Shown: positions 45,954-54,517, counted from the stretch's first letter. The stretch is 64,000 bases of DNA from Klenkia soli (GCF_900103975.1 NZ_FNIR01000003.1:1-64000); one strand, 5' to 3'. Made by a program: numbers and translations. The notes: generated by a model from the sequence alone, not told the origin.

Positions 45954-46760
45954 ATGCCTGAAGGTGACACGATCTACCGCCTCGCCCGACGGCTCGGCGT
46001 CCTCACGGGCACCCAGGTGCAGCGCAGCGACTTCCGGGTGCCGCGGCACGCCACCGCCGACCTGAGCGGCGCGACGGTCCTCGGGACGACGCCGCGCGGC
46101 AAGCACCTGCTCACCCGGTTCGACCACGCCGGCCAGGCCCTGACCCTGCACACCCACCTGCGCATGGACGGCGAGTGGAGCATCGTCGGCGCCGGCAAGA
46201 TGCTGCCGCGCCGGCTCATGGGCGACGCCCGGCTGGTGCTGGCCACCACCGGGGCCACCGCGATCGCGCTGCGCATGCCGGTGGTCGAGCTGCTGCCGAC
46301 CAGCGCCGAGGAGGCCGTCGTCGGCCACCTGGGCCCCGACCTGCTCGACGACACCCGCCCGGTGGCCGAGGTCGTCGCCGAGGCCACGGCGAACCTGGAG
46401 TCCCAGCCCGACCGGGCGCTGGTGTCCGCGCTGCTGGACCAGCGGCTGGTGCTGGGCCTGGGCAACGTGTGGGTCAACGAGCTGTCGTTCCTGCGCGGTC
46501 ACCTGCCGCTCACCCCGATCAGCGAGGTGGACGTCGGTGCGCTGGTGCGGCTGGCCGCGCGGGCGATGCGGTTCGCGGTGCAGCCCGGCGGGCCCGGGCG
46601 GGTGACCACCGGCAACACCCGACCCGGGCAGCGCTACTACGTGTACGGCCGCACGGGCGAGCCCTGCCGCCGCTGCGGCACGAAGCTGGAGTTCTCCCCG
46701 GAGGTCCCGAACGACCCGGAGGTGCGCCACACCTGGTGGTGCCCCCGCTGCCAGGTCTGA
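45954..46760 (+). CDS. endonuclease VIII/formamidopyrimidine-DNA glycosylase family (Nei2-like)
   Basis: A 268-residue Fpg/Nei base-excision repair glycosylase with AP-lyase activity. The N-terminus MPEGDT provides the catalytic Pro2 and Glu3; HTHLRMDGEW and the helix-two-turn-helix LVLGLGNVWVNE follow; the C-terminal zinc finger CRRCGT...CPRC is intact. It removes oxidised bases. TACCGT ends 9 bases before the ATG. It lies downstream of the DUF5313 gene on the same strand. Confidence 0.94.
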   Translation: MPEGDTIYRLARRLGVLTGTQVQRSDFRVPRHATADLSGATVLGTTPRGKHLLTRFDHAGQALTLHTHLRMDGEWSIVGAGKMLPRRLMGDARLVLATTGATAIALRMPVVELLPTSAEEAVVGHLGPDLLDDTRPVAEVVAEATANLESQPDRALVSALLDQRLVLGLGNVWVNELSFLRGHLPLTPISEVDVGALVRLAARAMRFAVQPGGPGRVTTGNTRPGQRYYVYGRTGEPCRRCGTKLEFSPEVPNDPEVRHTWWCPRCQV

Positions 46761-46840
46761 CGCGCGGCGACCCCCTCGCCCGGGGGCGCGGACCGGCCGT
46801 GTGGGTCAATGGTCGGGAGCACGAGGACGACGAGGGGGGC

Positions 46841-47332
46841 GTGGTGGTCGACCGGGAACGCCTGACCCCGCAGCAGCACGCGGCGGCCGCGGCGTCCTGG
46901 TCCCGGGAGAGCCCGGTGCCGGGTCCGCACCGCACCGACCGGCTGGTCCTGCTGCTGGACACGCTGCGTGGGCTGAGCGCCGTGCGGCGGCAGGTGCGCA
47001 CGTTCCTCGCCTCGGGGCTGGCCGACGACGCCGGGGACGCCGGGGAGGACGCCGTCGAGCGCGCCGTGCTGGTCATCGACGAGCTCACCTCGAACGCGCT
47101 GCGGCACGGCCGCTCGCCGTCCCGGTTGCAGGTGTGCGACGACCAGGACCGGTGGATCGTGGTGGTGGGCGACGCGGCCCCCGAGCGTCTGCCCACCCCG
47201 GCGGTGGACCGTCCCGCGGGCGAGGGCGGGTACGGCCTGCACGTGGTCTCGGACCTCAGCACCGCGCACGGCGTGCACTACGAGGTGGACCAGAAGCTGG
47301 TGTGGGCCTGCCTGGAGAAGCCGGCCCCCTGA
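46841..47332 (+). CDS. RsbW-like ATP-binding protein (HATPase, anti-sigma type)
   Basis: A protein of about 163 residues with the GHKL ATPase core of small actinobacterial RsbW-like kinases: VLVIDELTSNALRHG (N box), VVVGDAAPERLP (G1 box region) and GEGGYGLHVVSDLS (G2 box). Such proteins act as anti-sigma or anti-anti-sigma kinases or as stand-alone regulators. Start codon choice is open (GTG 46841 or 46844 with GAGGGGG before it, or 46799). No partner sigma or anti-sigma antagonist gene is adjacent. Confidence 0.82.
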   Translation: MVVDRERLTPQQHAAAAASWSRESPVPGPHRTDRLVLLLDTLRGLSAVRRQVRTFLASGLADDAGDAGEDAVERAVLVIDELTSNALRHGRSPSRLQVCDDQDRWIVVVGDAAPERLPTPAVDRPAGEGGYGLHVVSDLSTAHGVHYEVDQKLVWACLEKPAP

Positions 47333-47338
47333 CCGTGG

Positions 47339-47605
47339 TCAGTTCGGGAACCGCCGGCGGCTCGTGACGGGGGGCTCGGGCTCGGGGCGCAGGCCCTTCA
47401 GGTACCCGGCCTGCACCCAGGTGTCGATCACGGCCGGCCCGAGGTCGCGGGGGACCGAGTAGGTGACCCGGCCCCACCACTGCCCCCGGTCGTCCTGCCG
47501 CCAGCCCAGCAGGACCGCCGGGTAGGCACCCTCGGGCTGCCCGGGCATCCCGGCGACCCAGCAGTGCCGGGCAGGCCCGCCGTCGCGGTCGGGGAGGACA
47601 GCCAT
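47339..47605 (-). CDS. hypothetical protein with SOS-like box upstream
   Basis: An 88-residue protein with HCWVAGMPGQPEGAYPAVLLGWRQDDRG and WWGRVTYSVPRDLGPAVIDTWVQAGYLKG; no known family. It probably forms a compact beta-rich fold. There is no clear RBS. A CATGCT hexamer ends 6 bases before the ATG, suggesting a leaderless mRNA, and a LexA-like box overlaps the promoter region 21 bases upstream. It could be a small DNA-damage-response protein, but this rests on the box alone. Confidence 0.7.
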   Translation of the reverse strand: MAVLPDRDGGPARHCWVAGMPGQPEGAYPAVLLGWRQDDRGQWWGRVTYSVPRDLGPAVIDTWVQAGYLKGLRPEPEPPVTSRRRFPN

Positions 47606-47625
47606 GCCGACAGCATGACACCCAC

Positions 47626-47641
47626 TCGAACACCTGTGCGA
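47626..47641. promoter_or_regulatory. LexA/SOS-like box
   Basis: Toward the gene at 47605 the site reads TCGCACAGGTGTTCGA, with an intact GTTCGA half and one mismatch to TCGAAC-N4-GTTCGA in the other. It shares 14 of 16 bases and almost the same distance to the start codon with the box at 43309-43324. Confidence 0.55.
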
Positions 47642-47648
47642 GCCGGTG

Positions 47649-48677
47649 TCAGGTGCGCCGGCGGCCGTACGGGGTGCCGCCGGTGATGACGGCGGCCATC
47701 GTGGCCGGCTCGAACAGCGCCGCCGGCCCGAGGTCGGGGGCGCTCACCTCGTCGAGCCGGGCCCGGGCAGCGGCGGGGAGCTCGACGTCGGCGGCGGCCA
47801 GGTTCGCCGCGACCTGGTCCGGGGTGCGGGCGCCGACGAGCACCGAGTCCACGCCCGGGCGCCCCAGCACCCACGCGAGGGCGACCTGGGCCGGGGTGAG
47901 CCCCAGATCGCCGGCGACCGCGCGGACGACGTCGACGACTGCGCGGTTGACGGCGGTGTCCTTGCTGCTGCCGAACGGGTTGGGGCCCGAGAGGCGTCCG
48001 CCGGCCCCGCCGTCCCGGTACTTGCCGGACAGGAGACCGCCGGCGAGCGGGCTCCACGGCACGATGCCCAGCCCCAGCTCGCGAGCTGCGCGCACGTGCT
48101 CGACCTCGATCGACCGGGCCACCAGTGAGTACTCCAGCTGCAGGGCCACCGGTCCGGGCACGCCGTGGGCCGCGGCCAGCGTGGCGACCTGGGTGGCGAA
48201 CCACGCGGGGACGTCCGACAGCCCCCAGTGGGCGACCTTCCCGGCGCGGACCAGGTCGGTCATGGTCGACAGCACCTCCTCGGCGGGGGTGACGTCGTCC
48301 CAGACGTGCAACCAGTACAGGTCGACCGCGTCCGTGCCCAGTCGGCCCAGCGAGCCCTCGAGCGAGCGGACGGCGTGGCGCCGGCCGGCCCCGCCGGCCA
48401 GCGGCCCGCCGCCGGCGTTGAACCCGTACTTGGTCGCCAGGACGACCCGGTCCCGCCGCCCGCCGCGGGCCAGGAGGCGGCCGAGGATCTCCTCGCTGCG
48501 CCCGCCCGAGTAGACGTCGGCGGTGTCGACGGCGTTGCCGCCGGCGTCGAGGTAGCGGTCCAGGACGGCGGCCGAGGTGGTCTCGTCCGAGCCCCAGGCG
48601 TCGTTGCCGATCGTCATGGCGCCGAGGGTGAACGGGCTGACCAGCAGCCCGGACCGGCCCAGCGTGCGCAGCTCCAC
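47649..48677 (-). CDS. aldo/keto reductase
   Basis: A 342-residue aldo-keto reductase: GAMTIGNDAWG at the N-terminus, AVDTADVYSGGRSEE with catalytic Asp and Tyr, VLATKYG with Lys and DLYWLHVWDD with His. IVPWSPLAGGLLSGKY is typical of the YajO/AKR11-like group. NADPH-dependent reduction of aldehydes or ketones is expected; the substrate is unknown. It ends 4 bases after the SDR stop on the same strand, suggesting an operon with that gene. Confidence 0.92.
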   Translation of the reverse strand: MELRTLGRSGLLVSPFTLGAMTIGNDAWGSDETTSAAVLDRYLDAGGNAVDTADVYSGGRSEEILGRLLARGGRRDRVVLATKYGFNAGGGPLAGGAGRRHAVRSLEGSLGRLGTDAVDLYWLHVWDDVTPAEEVLSTMTDLVRAGKVAHWGLSDVPAWFATQVATLAAAHGVPGPVALQLEYSLVARSIEVEHVRAARELGLGIVPWSPLAGGLLSGKYRDGGAGGRLSGPNPFGSSKDTAVNRAVVDVVRAVAGDLGLTPAQVALAWVLGRPGVDSVLVGARTPDQVAANLAAADVELPAAARARLDEVSAPDLGPAALFEPATMAAVITGGTPYGRRRT

Positions 48678-48681
48678 CGGG

Positions 48682-49479
48682 TCAGCCCACCCGTGCGGCG
48701 AGGATGCCGCCGTCGACGTCCAGCGTGGTGCCGTGCACGAACGCGGCCTCGTCGGTGCACAACCAGCGGACGGCGAACGCCACGTCGACCGGGCGCACGG
48801 GCCGACCGGCGACGGTCGCGGCCGTCATCTGCTCCAGGACGGCGGCCGCCTCGGCGTTGCCCGGGGTCGCCGTGGCGCCGGGGGCGACCGTGTTCACCCG
48901 CACGCCGCGCGGCCCGTACTCCGCGGACCACGCCCGGGTCAGCTGCTCGAGCGCGGCCTTGGTGGCGGTGTACATCGCGCCGAACGGGCTGCCCACCCGG
49001 GCCATCCACGAGCCGATGTCCACCACGACGCCGTCGCCGCGCTCGGCCATCGCCGGGGCGAGGGCGCCGACCAGCACGTGCGGGGCGCGGACATTCACCG
49101 CGAGCAGTGCCTCGAGGTCGTCGTCGGCGAGGTCCTCGGTGGCCGACACCGGGTAGACGCCGGCGTTGTTGACCAGGGCGTCCAGCCGACCGCCGAGCAG
49201 GTCGACGGCCCGGGCGGCGGTGGCGCGGAGCTCGGCGGGCGGGGCGGCCAGGTCGGCGACGAGGGTGCGGGCGGCGCCGCCCGCCGTGGTGATCGCGGCG
49301 GCGACGGCCTCGGCGCGGGCGGCGTCGCGGCCGCTGACCAGCACGGTGGCACCGGAGGCGGCCAGCACGTGGGCGACCGCCTCGCCGATGCCGCTGGTGG
49401 AGCCGGTGACCCAGGCGGTGCGGCCGGCGAGTCGGTCGTCGCGGGGGAGTGCCGTCAGGACGTCGTGGTTGGACTGCAT
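48682..49479 (-). CDS. SDR family oxidoreductase
   Basis: A 265-residue classical short-chain dehydrogenase: VTGSTSGIG cofactor loop, SGRDAAR favouring NADP(H), NNAG, a Ser in VDIGSWMARVG and YTATK catalytic Tyr/Lys, with the VDGG ending. Its promoter shares the divergent region with the TetR gene: TTGGAC (49510-49515), a 17-base spacer, then TACAAC (49487-49492), 7 bases before the ATG. The TetR operator sits in that spacer, so control by the adjacent regulator is likely. Confidence 0.92.
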   Translation of the reverse strand: MQSNHDVLTALPRDDRLAGRTAWVTGSTSGIGEAVAHVLAASGATVLVSGRDAARAEAVAAAITTAGGAARTLVADLAAPPAELRATAARAVDLLGGRLDALVNNAGVYPVSATEDLADDDLEALLAVNVRAPHVLVGALAPAMAERGDGVVVDIGSWMARVGSPFGAMYTATKAALEQLTRAWSAEYGPRGVRVNTVAPGATATPGNAEAAAVLEQMTAATVAGRPVRPVDVAFAVRWLCTDEAAFVHGTTLDVDGGILAARVG

Positions 49480-49498
49480 GGTCCAGTTGTAGCAGGAG

Positions 49499-49514
49499 TG
49501 GACCGAGCGGTCCA
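49499..49514. promoter_or_regulatory. TetR operator between divergent SDR and TetR genes
   Basis: TGGACC-GAGC-GGTCCA is a perfect inverted repeat lying between the -35 and -10 of the leftward SDR promoter and over the -35 of the rightward TetR promoter (TACGGT at 49521-49526 ends 7 bases before the TetR GTG). Confidence 0.7.
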
Positions 49515-49533
49515 ACCGGGTACGGTGGTGCGC

Positions 49534-50130
49534 GTGGCGGAGCTGACCGAGCGGGGACGACGCACCCGGCAGCGCATCGTCGAGGAGACCGGGCGGCAGA
49601 TCCTGGCCGCGGGCATCGGGGGCACCAGCCTCGACGACGTCCGCGCGGCGACGCTGACCAGCAAGTCGCAGCTGTTCCACTACTTCCCCGGCGGCAAGTC
49701 CGAGCTGGTCCGCGCGGTGGCCGAGTGGGAGGGCGCCGAGCTGCTGGCCGCCCAGGAGCCGCACGTGCACGACCTCTCCACCCGCTCGTCGTGGGAGGCC
49801 TGGCGCGCGGCGCTGGTCGACTACTACATCGGGCAGGGCCGGTGGGCGTGCCCGATCGGCTCGCTGGCCACCGAGGCCGCCGCCCGCGACCCCGAGCTGG
49901 CCGCCGTCGTGGCCGGCGCGTTCGGCGCGTGGGCCGACCTGCTCACCGCCGGGGTGCGGCGCATGCAGGAGGCCGGCGCCGTCCGCACCGGTGCCGACCC
50001 GCGCCGCATCGCCGCCGCGATCCTCTCGGCGATCCAGGGCGGGCTGGTGCTCAGCCAGCCGCTGCACGACCCCTGGCCGCTGGAGGCCGCCCTCGACCAG
50101 GCGCTGCACGCCCTCGACGCCCCGGCCTGA
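49534..50130 (+). CDS. TetR/AcrR family transcriptional regulator
   Basis: A 198-residue TetR regulator. The N-terminal HTH is GIGGTSLDDVRAATLTSKSQLFHYFPGGKSELV, followed by a helical ligand domain with GRWACPIGSLATEAA, as in the LfrR/TetR_C_33-like group. It is divergent from the SDR-AKR operon and shares a perfect operator with it; autoregulation and repression of that operon are likely. GTG start with a leaderless-type -10 (TACGGT). Confidence 0.92.
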   Translation: MAELTERGRRTRQRIVEETGRQILAAGIGGTSLDDVRAATLTSKSQLFHYFPGGKSELVRAVAEWEGAELLAAQEPHVHDLSTRSSWEAWRAALVDYYIGQGRWACPIGSLATEAAARDPELAAVVAGAFGAWADLLTAGVRRMQEAGAVRTGADPRRIAAAILSAIQGGLVLSQPLHDPWPLEAALDQALHALDAPA

Positions 50131-50171
50131 TCCGCGCTGCGCCGAGGGCGGGGGCGGCGCAGGGTGGGGGC

Positions 50172-51062
50172 ATGAGCTCCTCCTCCCCCGTCGTGGTGGT
50201 CACCGGTGCGAACGGACTCGTGGGCGCCGCGGTCTGCCGGGCGCTGGCCGAGCGGTCCGCGCAGGTGCGGGCCGTCGTCCGCCGTCCGGGCACCGCGCCG
50301 GTACTGGCCGGCGTCGTCGAGCACGTCGGCGACGCCGCGGACGTGCTCGCCGGTGCCGACGCCCTGGTCACCACGGTCCACCCGATGGGCTCCGCGCGGG
50401 AGGTCCAGCACGAGGTCGGCGTCGAGGGCACGGCGCGGTTGGCCCGGGCGGCCCGTGACGCCGGGGTGGCCCGGCTGGTGCACGTCTCGACCGCCGGGGT
50501 CCTCGACCGCGCGCCCGGCCTGGGCGACCTGGCCGAGGACGCCGCGCTGCTGCCGCCGGGCAGCGGCGACTACCCCGACACGAAGAACGCCGCGGACGCC
50601 GCGCTGGCCGAGGTCGAGGGGTTGACCACCGTCCTGGTGCGGCCACCGGCGATCGCCGGGGCCGGTGCCACCTCGGTGTGGAACACGCTGCGACCCCGGG
50701 CCTTCCGCGAGGGCGACCGCAGCGTGAACCCGGCGAAGAGCTGGGCCTGGGTGCACGTCGACGACCTCGCGGCGCTGCTGGCCGACGTGGCCGTCGGCGC
50801 CGTGGCCACGTCCGACGACCCGGAGCAGGGCCCGGTCGCCGGCGGTACGACGCCGGTGCACGTGGCGGGGGAGCCGGCGACGTGGGGGGACTACCTGAGC
50901 GCGGTCGGCGAGGCCCTCGGCATCGAGCCGGACTGGACCGACGAGCCGGTCTGGACCGGGCAGCTGGTCACCGCCCGGGCCCGCCGCTGGGGCTGGAGCC
51001 CGCAGGTCGGCCTGCCCCAGGCCCTCGCCGAGCTGCGGGCAGGGCTCGCAGGCGAGGGCTGA
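50172..51062 (+). CDS. NAD-dependent epimerase/dehydratase family protein
   Basis: A 296-residue extended-SDR-type protein: VTGANGLVGAAVCRAL nucleotide loop, VSTAGV, YPDTKNAADAAL in place of the usual YxxxK (Tyr and Lys retained with a YPDTK motif) and WAWVHVDDLAALLADV. Similar proteins are annotated as NAD(P)-dependent reductases or sugar epimerases. It follows the TetR gene on the same strand after a 41-base gap. Confidence 0.87.
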   Translation: MSSSSPVVVVTGANGLVGAAVCRALAERSAQVRAVVRRPGTAPVLAGVVEHVGDAADVLAGADALVTTVHPMGSAREVQHEVGVEGTARLARAARDAGVARLVHVSTAGVLDRAPGLGDLAEDAALLPPGSGDYPDTKNAADAALAEVEGLTTVLVRPPAIAGAGATSVWNTLRPRAFREGDRSVNPAKSWAWVHVDDLAALLADVAVGAVATSDDPEQGPVAGGTTPVHVAGEPATWGDYLSAVGEALGIEPDWTDEPVWTGQLVTARARRWGWSPQVGLPQALAELRAGLAGEG

Positions 51063-51071
51063 GGCAGCCGC

Positions 51072-51422
51072 TCAGCCGCCCAGCCGGGCGACCCAGTCGG
51101 CCGGCACCCGGTCGGCCGGGCCCGGCACCGACTGGTCGTCGGGGTGGCTCGTCGGGGCGGCGAGCTCGGGCCCGGCGACGGCGTCCTGGGTGCGGAAGTC
51201 GTAGAACCAGTCCTCGCCCGGCTCGAAGCTGGCGATGACCGGGTGACCGGCCTCCTCCGCGTGCGCGGTCGCGTGCTTGCCGAGCGAGTCGTCGCAGCAG
51301 CCCACGTGCCCGCACTGCGCGCAGCGGCGCAGGTGGAACCACCACGAGGAGCTGGCCTCGCACTCGACGCAGCCGGGGCCGCTGGGCGGGACGGACGGGT
51401 CGATGCCGGTGGGTGCGGTCAC
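51072..51422 (-). CDS. UBP-type zinc finger protein
   Basis: A 116-residue protein consisting of one ZnF-UBP-type domain: CVECEASSSWWFHLRRCAQCGHVGCCDD then KHATAHAEEAGHPVI and DWFYDF. In eukaryotes this fold binds the ubiquitin C-terminus; the small bacterial versions, common in actinobacteria, have no known function. The GTG start at 51422 is chosen from the family-like N-terminus. The gene starts 50 bases after the end of the kup gene on the same strand. Confidence 0.92.
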   Translation of the reverse strand: MTAPTGIDPSVPPSGPGCVECEASSSWWFHLRRCAQCGHVGCCDDSLGKHATAHAEEAGHPVIASFEPGEDWFYDFRTQDAVAGPELAAPTSHPDDQSVPGPADRVPADWVARLGG

Positions 51423-51472
51423 GCCGCCACCCTGGCACCACCGACCGGTCGGGCGCACCTCGTGGCGGGTGG

Positions 51473-53479
51473 TCAGACCTCGATGCGGGCGCCGAGCACC
51501 ACGGTGCGGTCCCGGGGGAGCTCGAAGGACCGGGCGACGTCCGTGGTCAGGTGCGCGGTCGCGGTGAACACCGCCCGCCGCCAGCGCGGCAGGTCGTGGC
51601 GGCCGCGGTGCCGGCCGGGGGCGCGGCTGACGTCGATGGTGGACAGGAACCACGAGGCGTCGGCGACGTCCACGTCGACGTCGGCCCGCCCGAGGGCCTC
51701 GGCCAGCGCAGTCGGGACGTCGGTGCGCTGCCGGTAGCCGAAGTGCAGCGTCACCAGCACCACCGAGCCGTCGCTGCCCTCGGGCACGGCGACCCGGCCG
51801 ACCTCGTCCTCGACCACCCAGGGGGTGGGGGCGGTGGTCAACGAGACGATGAGCACCCGCTCGTGCAGCGCGTGCAGGTGCTCGACGGTGGAGCGCATCG
51901 CCAACGGTGCGGTCGGTTCGGCGTCGGTGGCGGCCCGGTTCAAGTAGACCGCCGTGCCGGGCACCCGCACGACCGGTGCGCCGGGGTCGCACACCTCGTG
52001 CAGCAGGTCCGCCAGCGGACCTTCCTGCTCCTGGCGGCGAGCGGTGACGAGCCGGCGCCCGCGGGCCCAGGTGGTCATCACCGTGACCAGCACGACGGCG
52101 ATGACCAGCGGCACCCACGCCCCGTGTGCCAGCTTCGTGAGGTTGGCCGCGAGGAACCCGAGCATGACCAGCCCGACGAACGCGGCCCCGGCCAGCACCG
52201 CCGGGCGCGGCCAGCCCCACCGGTGCACGGCCAGCACCGAGACCAGCACGATCGTCACCAGCACGGTGCAGGTCACGGCCATGCCGTAGGCGAACGCCAG
52301 CGCCGCCGAGCTGCCGAAGGCCAGCACCAGCAGGACGACCGCGACCATCAGGGCGTAGTTGACGAACGGCACGTAGACCTGGCCGATCGTGTGCGCCGAC
52401 GTGTGCACGATCCGCAGCCGCGGCAGGTAGCCCAGCTGCACCGCCTGCCGGACGACGGAGAACGCCCCGGTGATCACCGCCTGCGAGGCGATCACGGTGG
52501 CGAGGGTGGCCAGCACCACCAGCGGGACCAGCGCCCAGCTCGGCACCACGCGGAAGAACGGGGCGGTGATCGGACCGTCGGGGGAGAGGTCGCCGACCAC
52601 CAGGGCGCCCTGGCCGAAGTAGGAGAGCATGCAGGCGGGGTAGACCAGGAACAGCCAGGCCCGGGTGATCGGCGCACGGCCGAAGTGGCCCAGGTCGGCG
52701 TAGAGCGCCTCGGCCCCGGTGATGACCAGGACCACGGCGGCGAGGGCGAAGAAGGCGGTGCCGGGCCGGTTGAGGAAGAAGCCGACCGCGTAGGTGGGCG
52801 ACAGCGCCCGCAGCACACCGGGCTCCTGCACCACCCGGCTCAACCCGGCCAGCCCGATGGTGAGGAACCACAGCACCATCACCGGCCCGAACGCCGCCCC
52901 GACCTTGGCGGTGCCGAACCGCTGGACGGCGAACAGCGCCACCACGATCACCAGCACGGCCGGGACGACGAACCCGCCGAGCCCCGGGTCGACCACGGTC
53001 ACGCCCTCGACCGCGGACAGCACCGAGATGGCGGGGGTGATCATGCTGTCGGCCAGGAACAGCGCGGCCCCGGCGATGCCGGCCAGCGCCAGCCGCCGGA
53101 CCACCCGCGCCGGCAGCCGCCGTCCGTCCCGGCCCGGGCGGCCGACCAGGGTGATCAGCGACATGATGCCGCCCTCGCCGTGGTTGTCGGCCCGGAGCAC
53201 GACGCCGACGTAGAGCCCGGTGACCACCACGGTGGCCGACCAGAAGATCAGCGACAGCAGACCCAGCAGGTTGGGCTCGGTCAGCGGCACCGGGTGCGGG
53301 TCGTCGGGGCTGAAGAGGGTCTGCAGGGTGTAGATCGGGCTGGTGCCGATGTCGCCGAACACGACGCCGAGGGCGCCCAGGGTGAGCGCGGCCCGGGTGG
53401 GCGTCCCGGTGCCGGGCCGCACCCGGCCCCGGCCGGTCGGCCCGTCGGCGGGCGGGGCGGGGGTGGTCAGCTCGCTCAC
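51473..53479 (-). CDS. kup: Kup-type potassium uptake protein
   Basis: A 668-residue KUP/HAK/KT potassium:proton symporter. The N-terminal membrane domain of about 12 segments begins GALGVVFGDIGTSPIYTLQTLF, the family signature, and includes ADSMITPAISVLSAVEG and GTAFFALAAVVLVITGAEALYADLGHFG. A hydrophilic C-terminal domain of about 200 residues follows (ISLTTAPTPWV, LHFGYRQRTDVP). It should import K+ at low external potassium or low pH. Confidence 0.96.
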   Translation of the reverse strand: MSELTTPAPPADGPTGRGRVRPGTGTPTRAALTLGALGVVFGDIGTSPIYTLQTLFSPDDPHPVPLTEPNLLGLLSLIFWSATVVVTGLYVGVVLRADNHGEGGIMSLITLVGRPGRDGRRLPARVVRRLALAGIAGAALFLADSMITPAISVLSAVEGVTVVDPGLGGFVVPAVLVIVVALFAVQRFGTAKVGAAFGPVMVLWFLTIGLAGLSRVVQEPGVLRALSPTYAVGFFLNRPGTAFFALAAVVLVITGAEALYADLGHFGRAPITRAWLFLVYPACMLSYFGQGALVVGDLSPDGPITAPFFRVVPSWALVPLVVLATLATVIASQAVITGAFSVVRQAVQLGYLPRLRIVHTSAHTIGQVYVPFVNYALMVAVVLLVLAFGSSAALAFAYGMAVTCTVLVTIVLVSVLAVHRWGWPRPAVLAGAAFVGLVMLGFLAANLTKLAHGAWVPLVIAVVLVTVMTTWARGRRLVTARRQEQEGPLADLLHEVCDPGAPVVRVPGTAVYLNRAATDAEPTAPLAMRSTVEHLHALHERVLIVSLTTAPTPWVVEDEVGRVAVPEGSDGSVVLVTLHFGYRQRTDVPTALAEALGRADVDVDVADASWFLSTIDVSRAPGRHRGRHDLPRWRRAVFTATAHLTTDVARSFELPRDRTVVLGARIEV

Positions 53480-53525
53480 GCCGCGACAGTGAACACCGTC
53501 GTCCTGTGCCGCGTGCGCGACCGGC

Positions 53526-54455
53526 TCAGGGTTCGTCGACCTCGGTGTCCGCGTGCGCCGGGACGACGGCCGGGAGCGGGTGCAGGGGCACCTGGCCGCC
53601 GGCCTGGGCCTCGCGGAAGCCGTCGACGTCGGGGAACAGCACGCTGCGCCGCCGGTCGAGGCCGGCGAGGTGGGTGCGGAGGGCCGGCTTGAGCCGGGCC
53701 GGGACCACCAGGGCGCAGAACGGCAGCCGACGCGGGCGGCCCGGCTGCCGGGCGCCCTCGGCGAACAGGGCGGCCAGCCGCTCCCGCCCCGGTGGTGGAC
53801 CGAGCCGCAGGGGCAGCCCGTCGATCCCGCCCGCCGGCCCGGTCGCCGGCACCGCGCCGGACAGGAACAGGCCCTCCTGGGCCTGCGTGCGGGCGTCGGG
53901 CACCGCGGGCCTGAGGAGGAAGGGTTGCCCGTCGAGCGCCGACCGGCGCAGCGCGTGCCGCAGCGACCGGTCGGCGGGCTCGGGCACCGGCCGGTGCTCC
54001 GGGTAGGTCGGCGACGACGTGACGTCGAAGGACAGCAGGACGCCGGGCTGCTCGTCGTCCTGGCAGGCGAACCACAGCGCGGTCATCGGGTTGCCGGTGA
54101 CGTCGAGCAGCCGGGTGGGCAGGCCGTGGCGTCGGAGGTGGGCCAGCAGGCCCAGGTCGGTGGCCAGGGGACCGCAGCCGTCGGCCAGCCCCCACGAGCG
54201 GGCCCGGGCCAGCAGCGCCACCTCGTGCTGGCGGACCAGCACCTCGTCGGGCAGCGGTTCGCCCTCGTCCACGACCAGCGACCGCAGGAGCGAGGACCGC
54301 ACGCGCAGCCGGCTGCTGGGGCAGCCCCGCCAGACGTACCGCCGGTCGGCCGCCAGCGTCACGACCCGGGAGACCGCCCGGAACACCTCGTCCACGGACT
54401 CGACGCGGTGGCCGCGTCCGCTGCGGACCCACGCGGGGTCGACCTGTTCGGGCAC
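53526..54455 (-). CDS. FRG domain-containing protein
   Basis: A 309-residue protein with the FRG domain: YVWRGCPSSRLRVRSSLLR and HGLPTRLLDVTGNPMTALWFACQ, the two defining motifs. FRG proteins are found in many bacteria, some within defence loci, but the domain's activity is not established. The C-terminal 130 residues are less conserved and Pro/Arg-rich. Here the gene is next to kup and an aldo-keto reductase, not within a recognisable defence island. A tandem repeat (54471-54517) lies in its promoter region. Confidence 0.85.
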   Translation of the reverse strand: MPEQVDPAWVRSGRGHRVESVDEVFRAVSRVVTLAADRRYVWRGCPSSRLRVRSSLLRSLVVDEGEPLPDEVLVRQHEVALLARARSWGLADGCGPLATDLGLLAHLRRHGLPTRLLDVTGNPMTALWFACQDDEQPGVLLSFDVTSSPTYPEHRPVPEPADRSLRHALRRSALDGQPFLLRPAVPDARTQAQEGLFLSGAVPATGPAGGIDGLPLRLGPPPGRERLAALFAEGARQPGRPRRLPFCALVVPARLKPALRTHLAGLDRRRSVLFPDVDGFREAQAGGQVPLHPLPAVVPAHADTEVDEP

Positions 54456-54470
54456 GGGCGCAGTGTGCCG

Positions 54471-54517
54471 GGCACCACCGACATCCCGGCACCACCGACA
54501 TCCCGGCCCGACATCCC
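54471..54517. repeat. tandem repeat upstream of the FRG gene
   Basis: Two perfect copies of the 17-mer GGCACCACCGACATCCC (54471-54487, 54488-54504) are followed by a shortened 13-base version (54505-54517). They fill most of the 82-base gap between the aldo-keto reductase and the FRG gene. Confidence 0.75.

Noticed and set aside
46763-46793. Intrinsic terminator after the Nei2 gene
   Set aside because: CCCCC...GGGGG pairing is possible but the stem is short, poorly ordered and lacks a T-run; not better than chance in this GC-rich sequence.
51413-53692. Long plus-strand frame opposite kup
   Set aside because: It is a shadow of the kup gene with repetitive His/Gln/Asp/Arg composition and no domain.
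53526-54455. Phage defence island around the FRG gene
   Set aside because: Neighbours are kup and an aldo-keto reductase; no nuclease, methylase, reverse transcriptase or other defence gene is adjacent.
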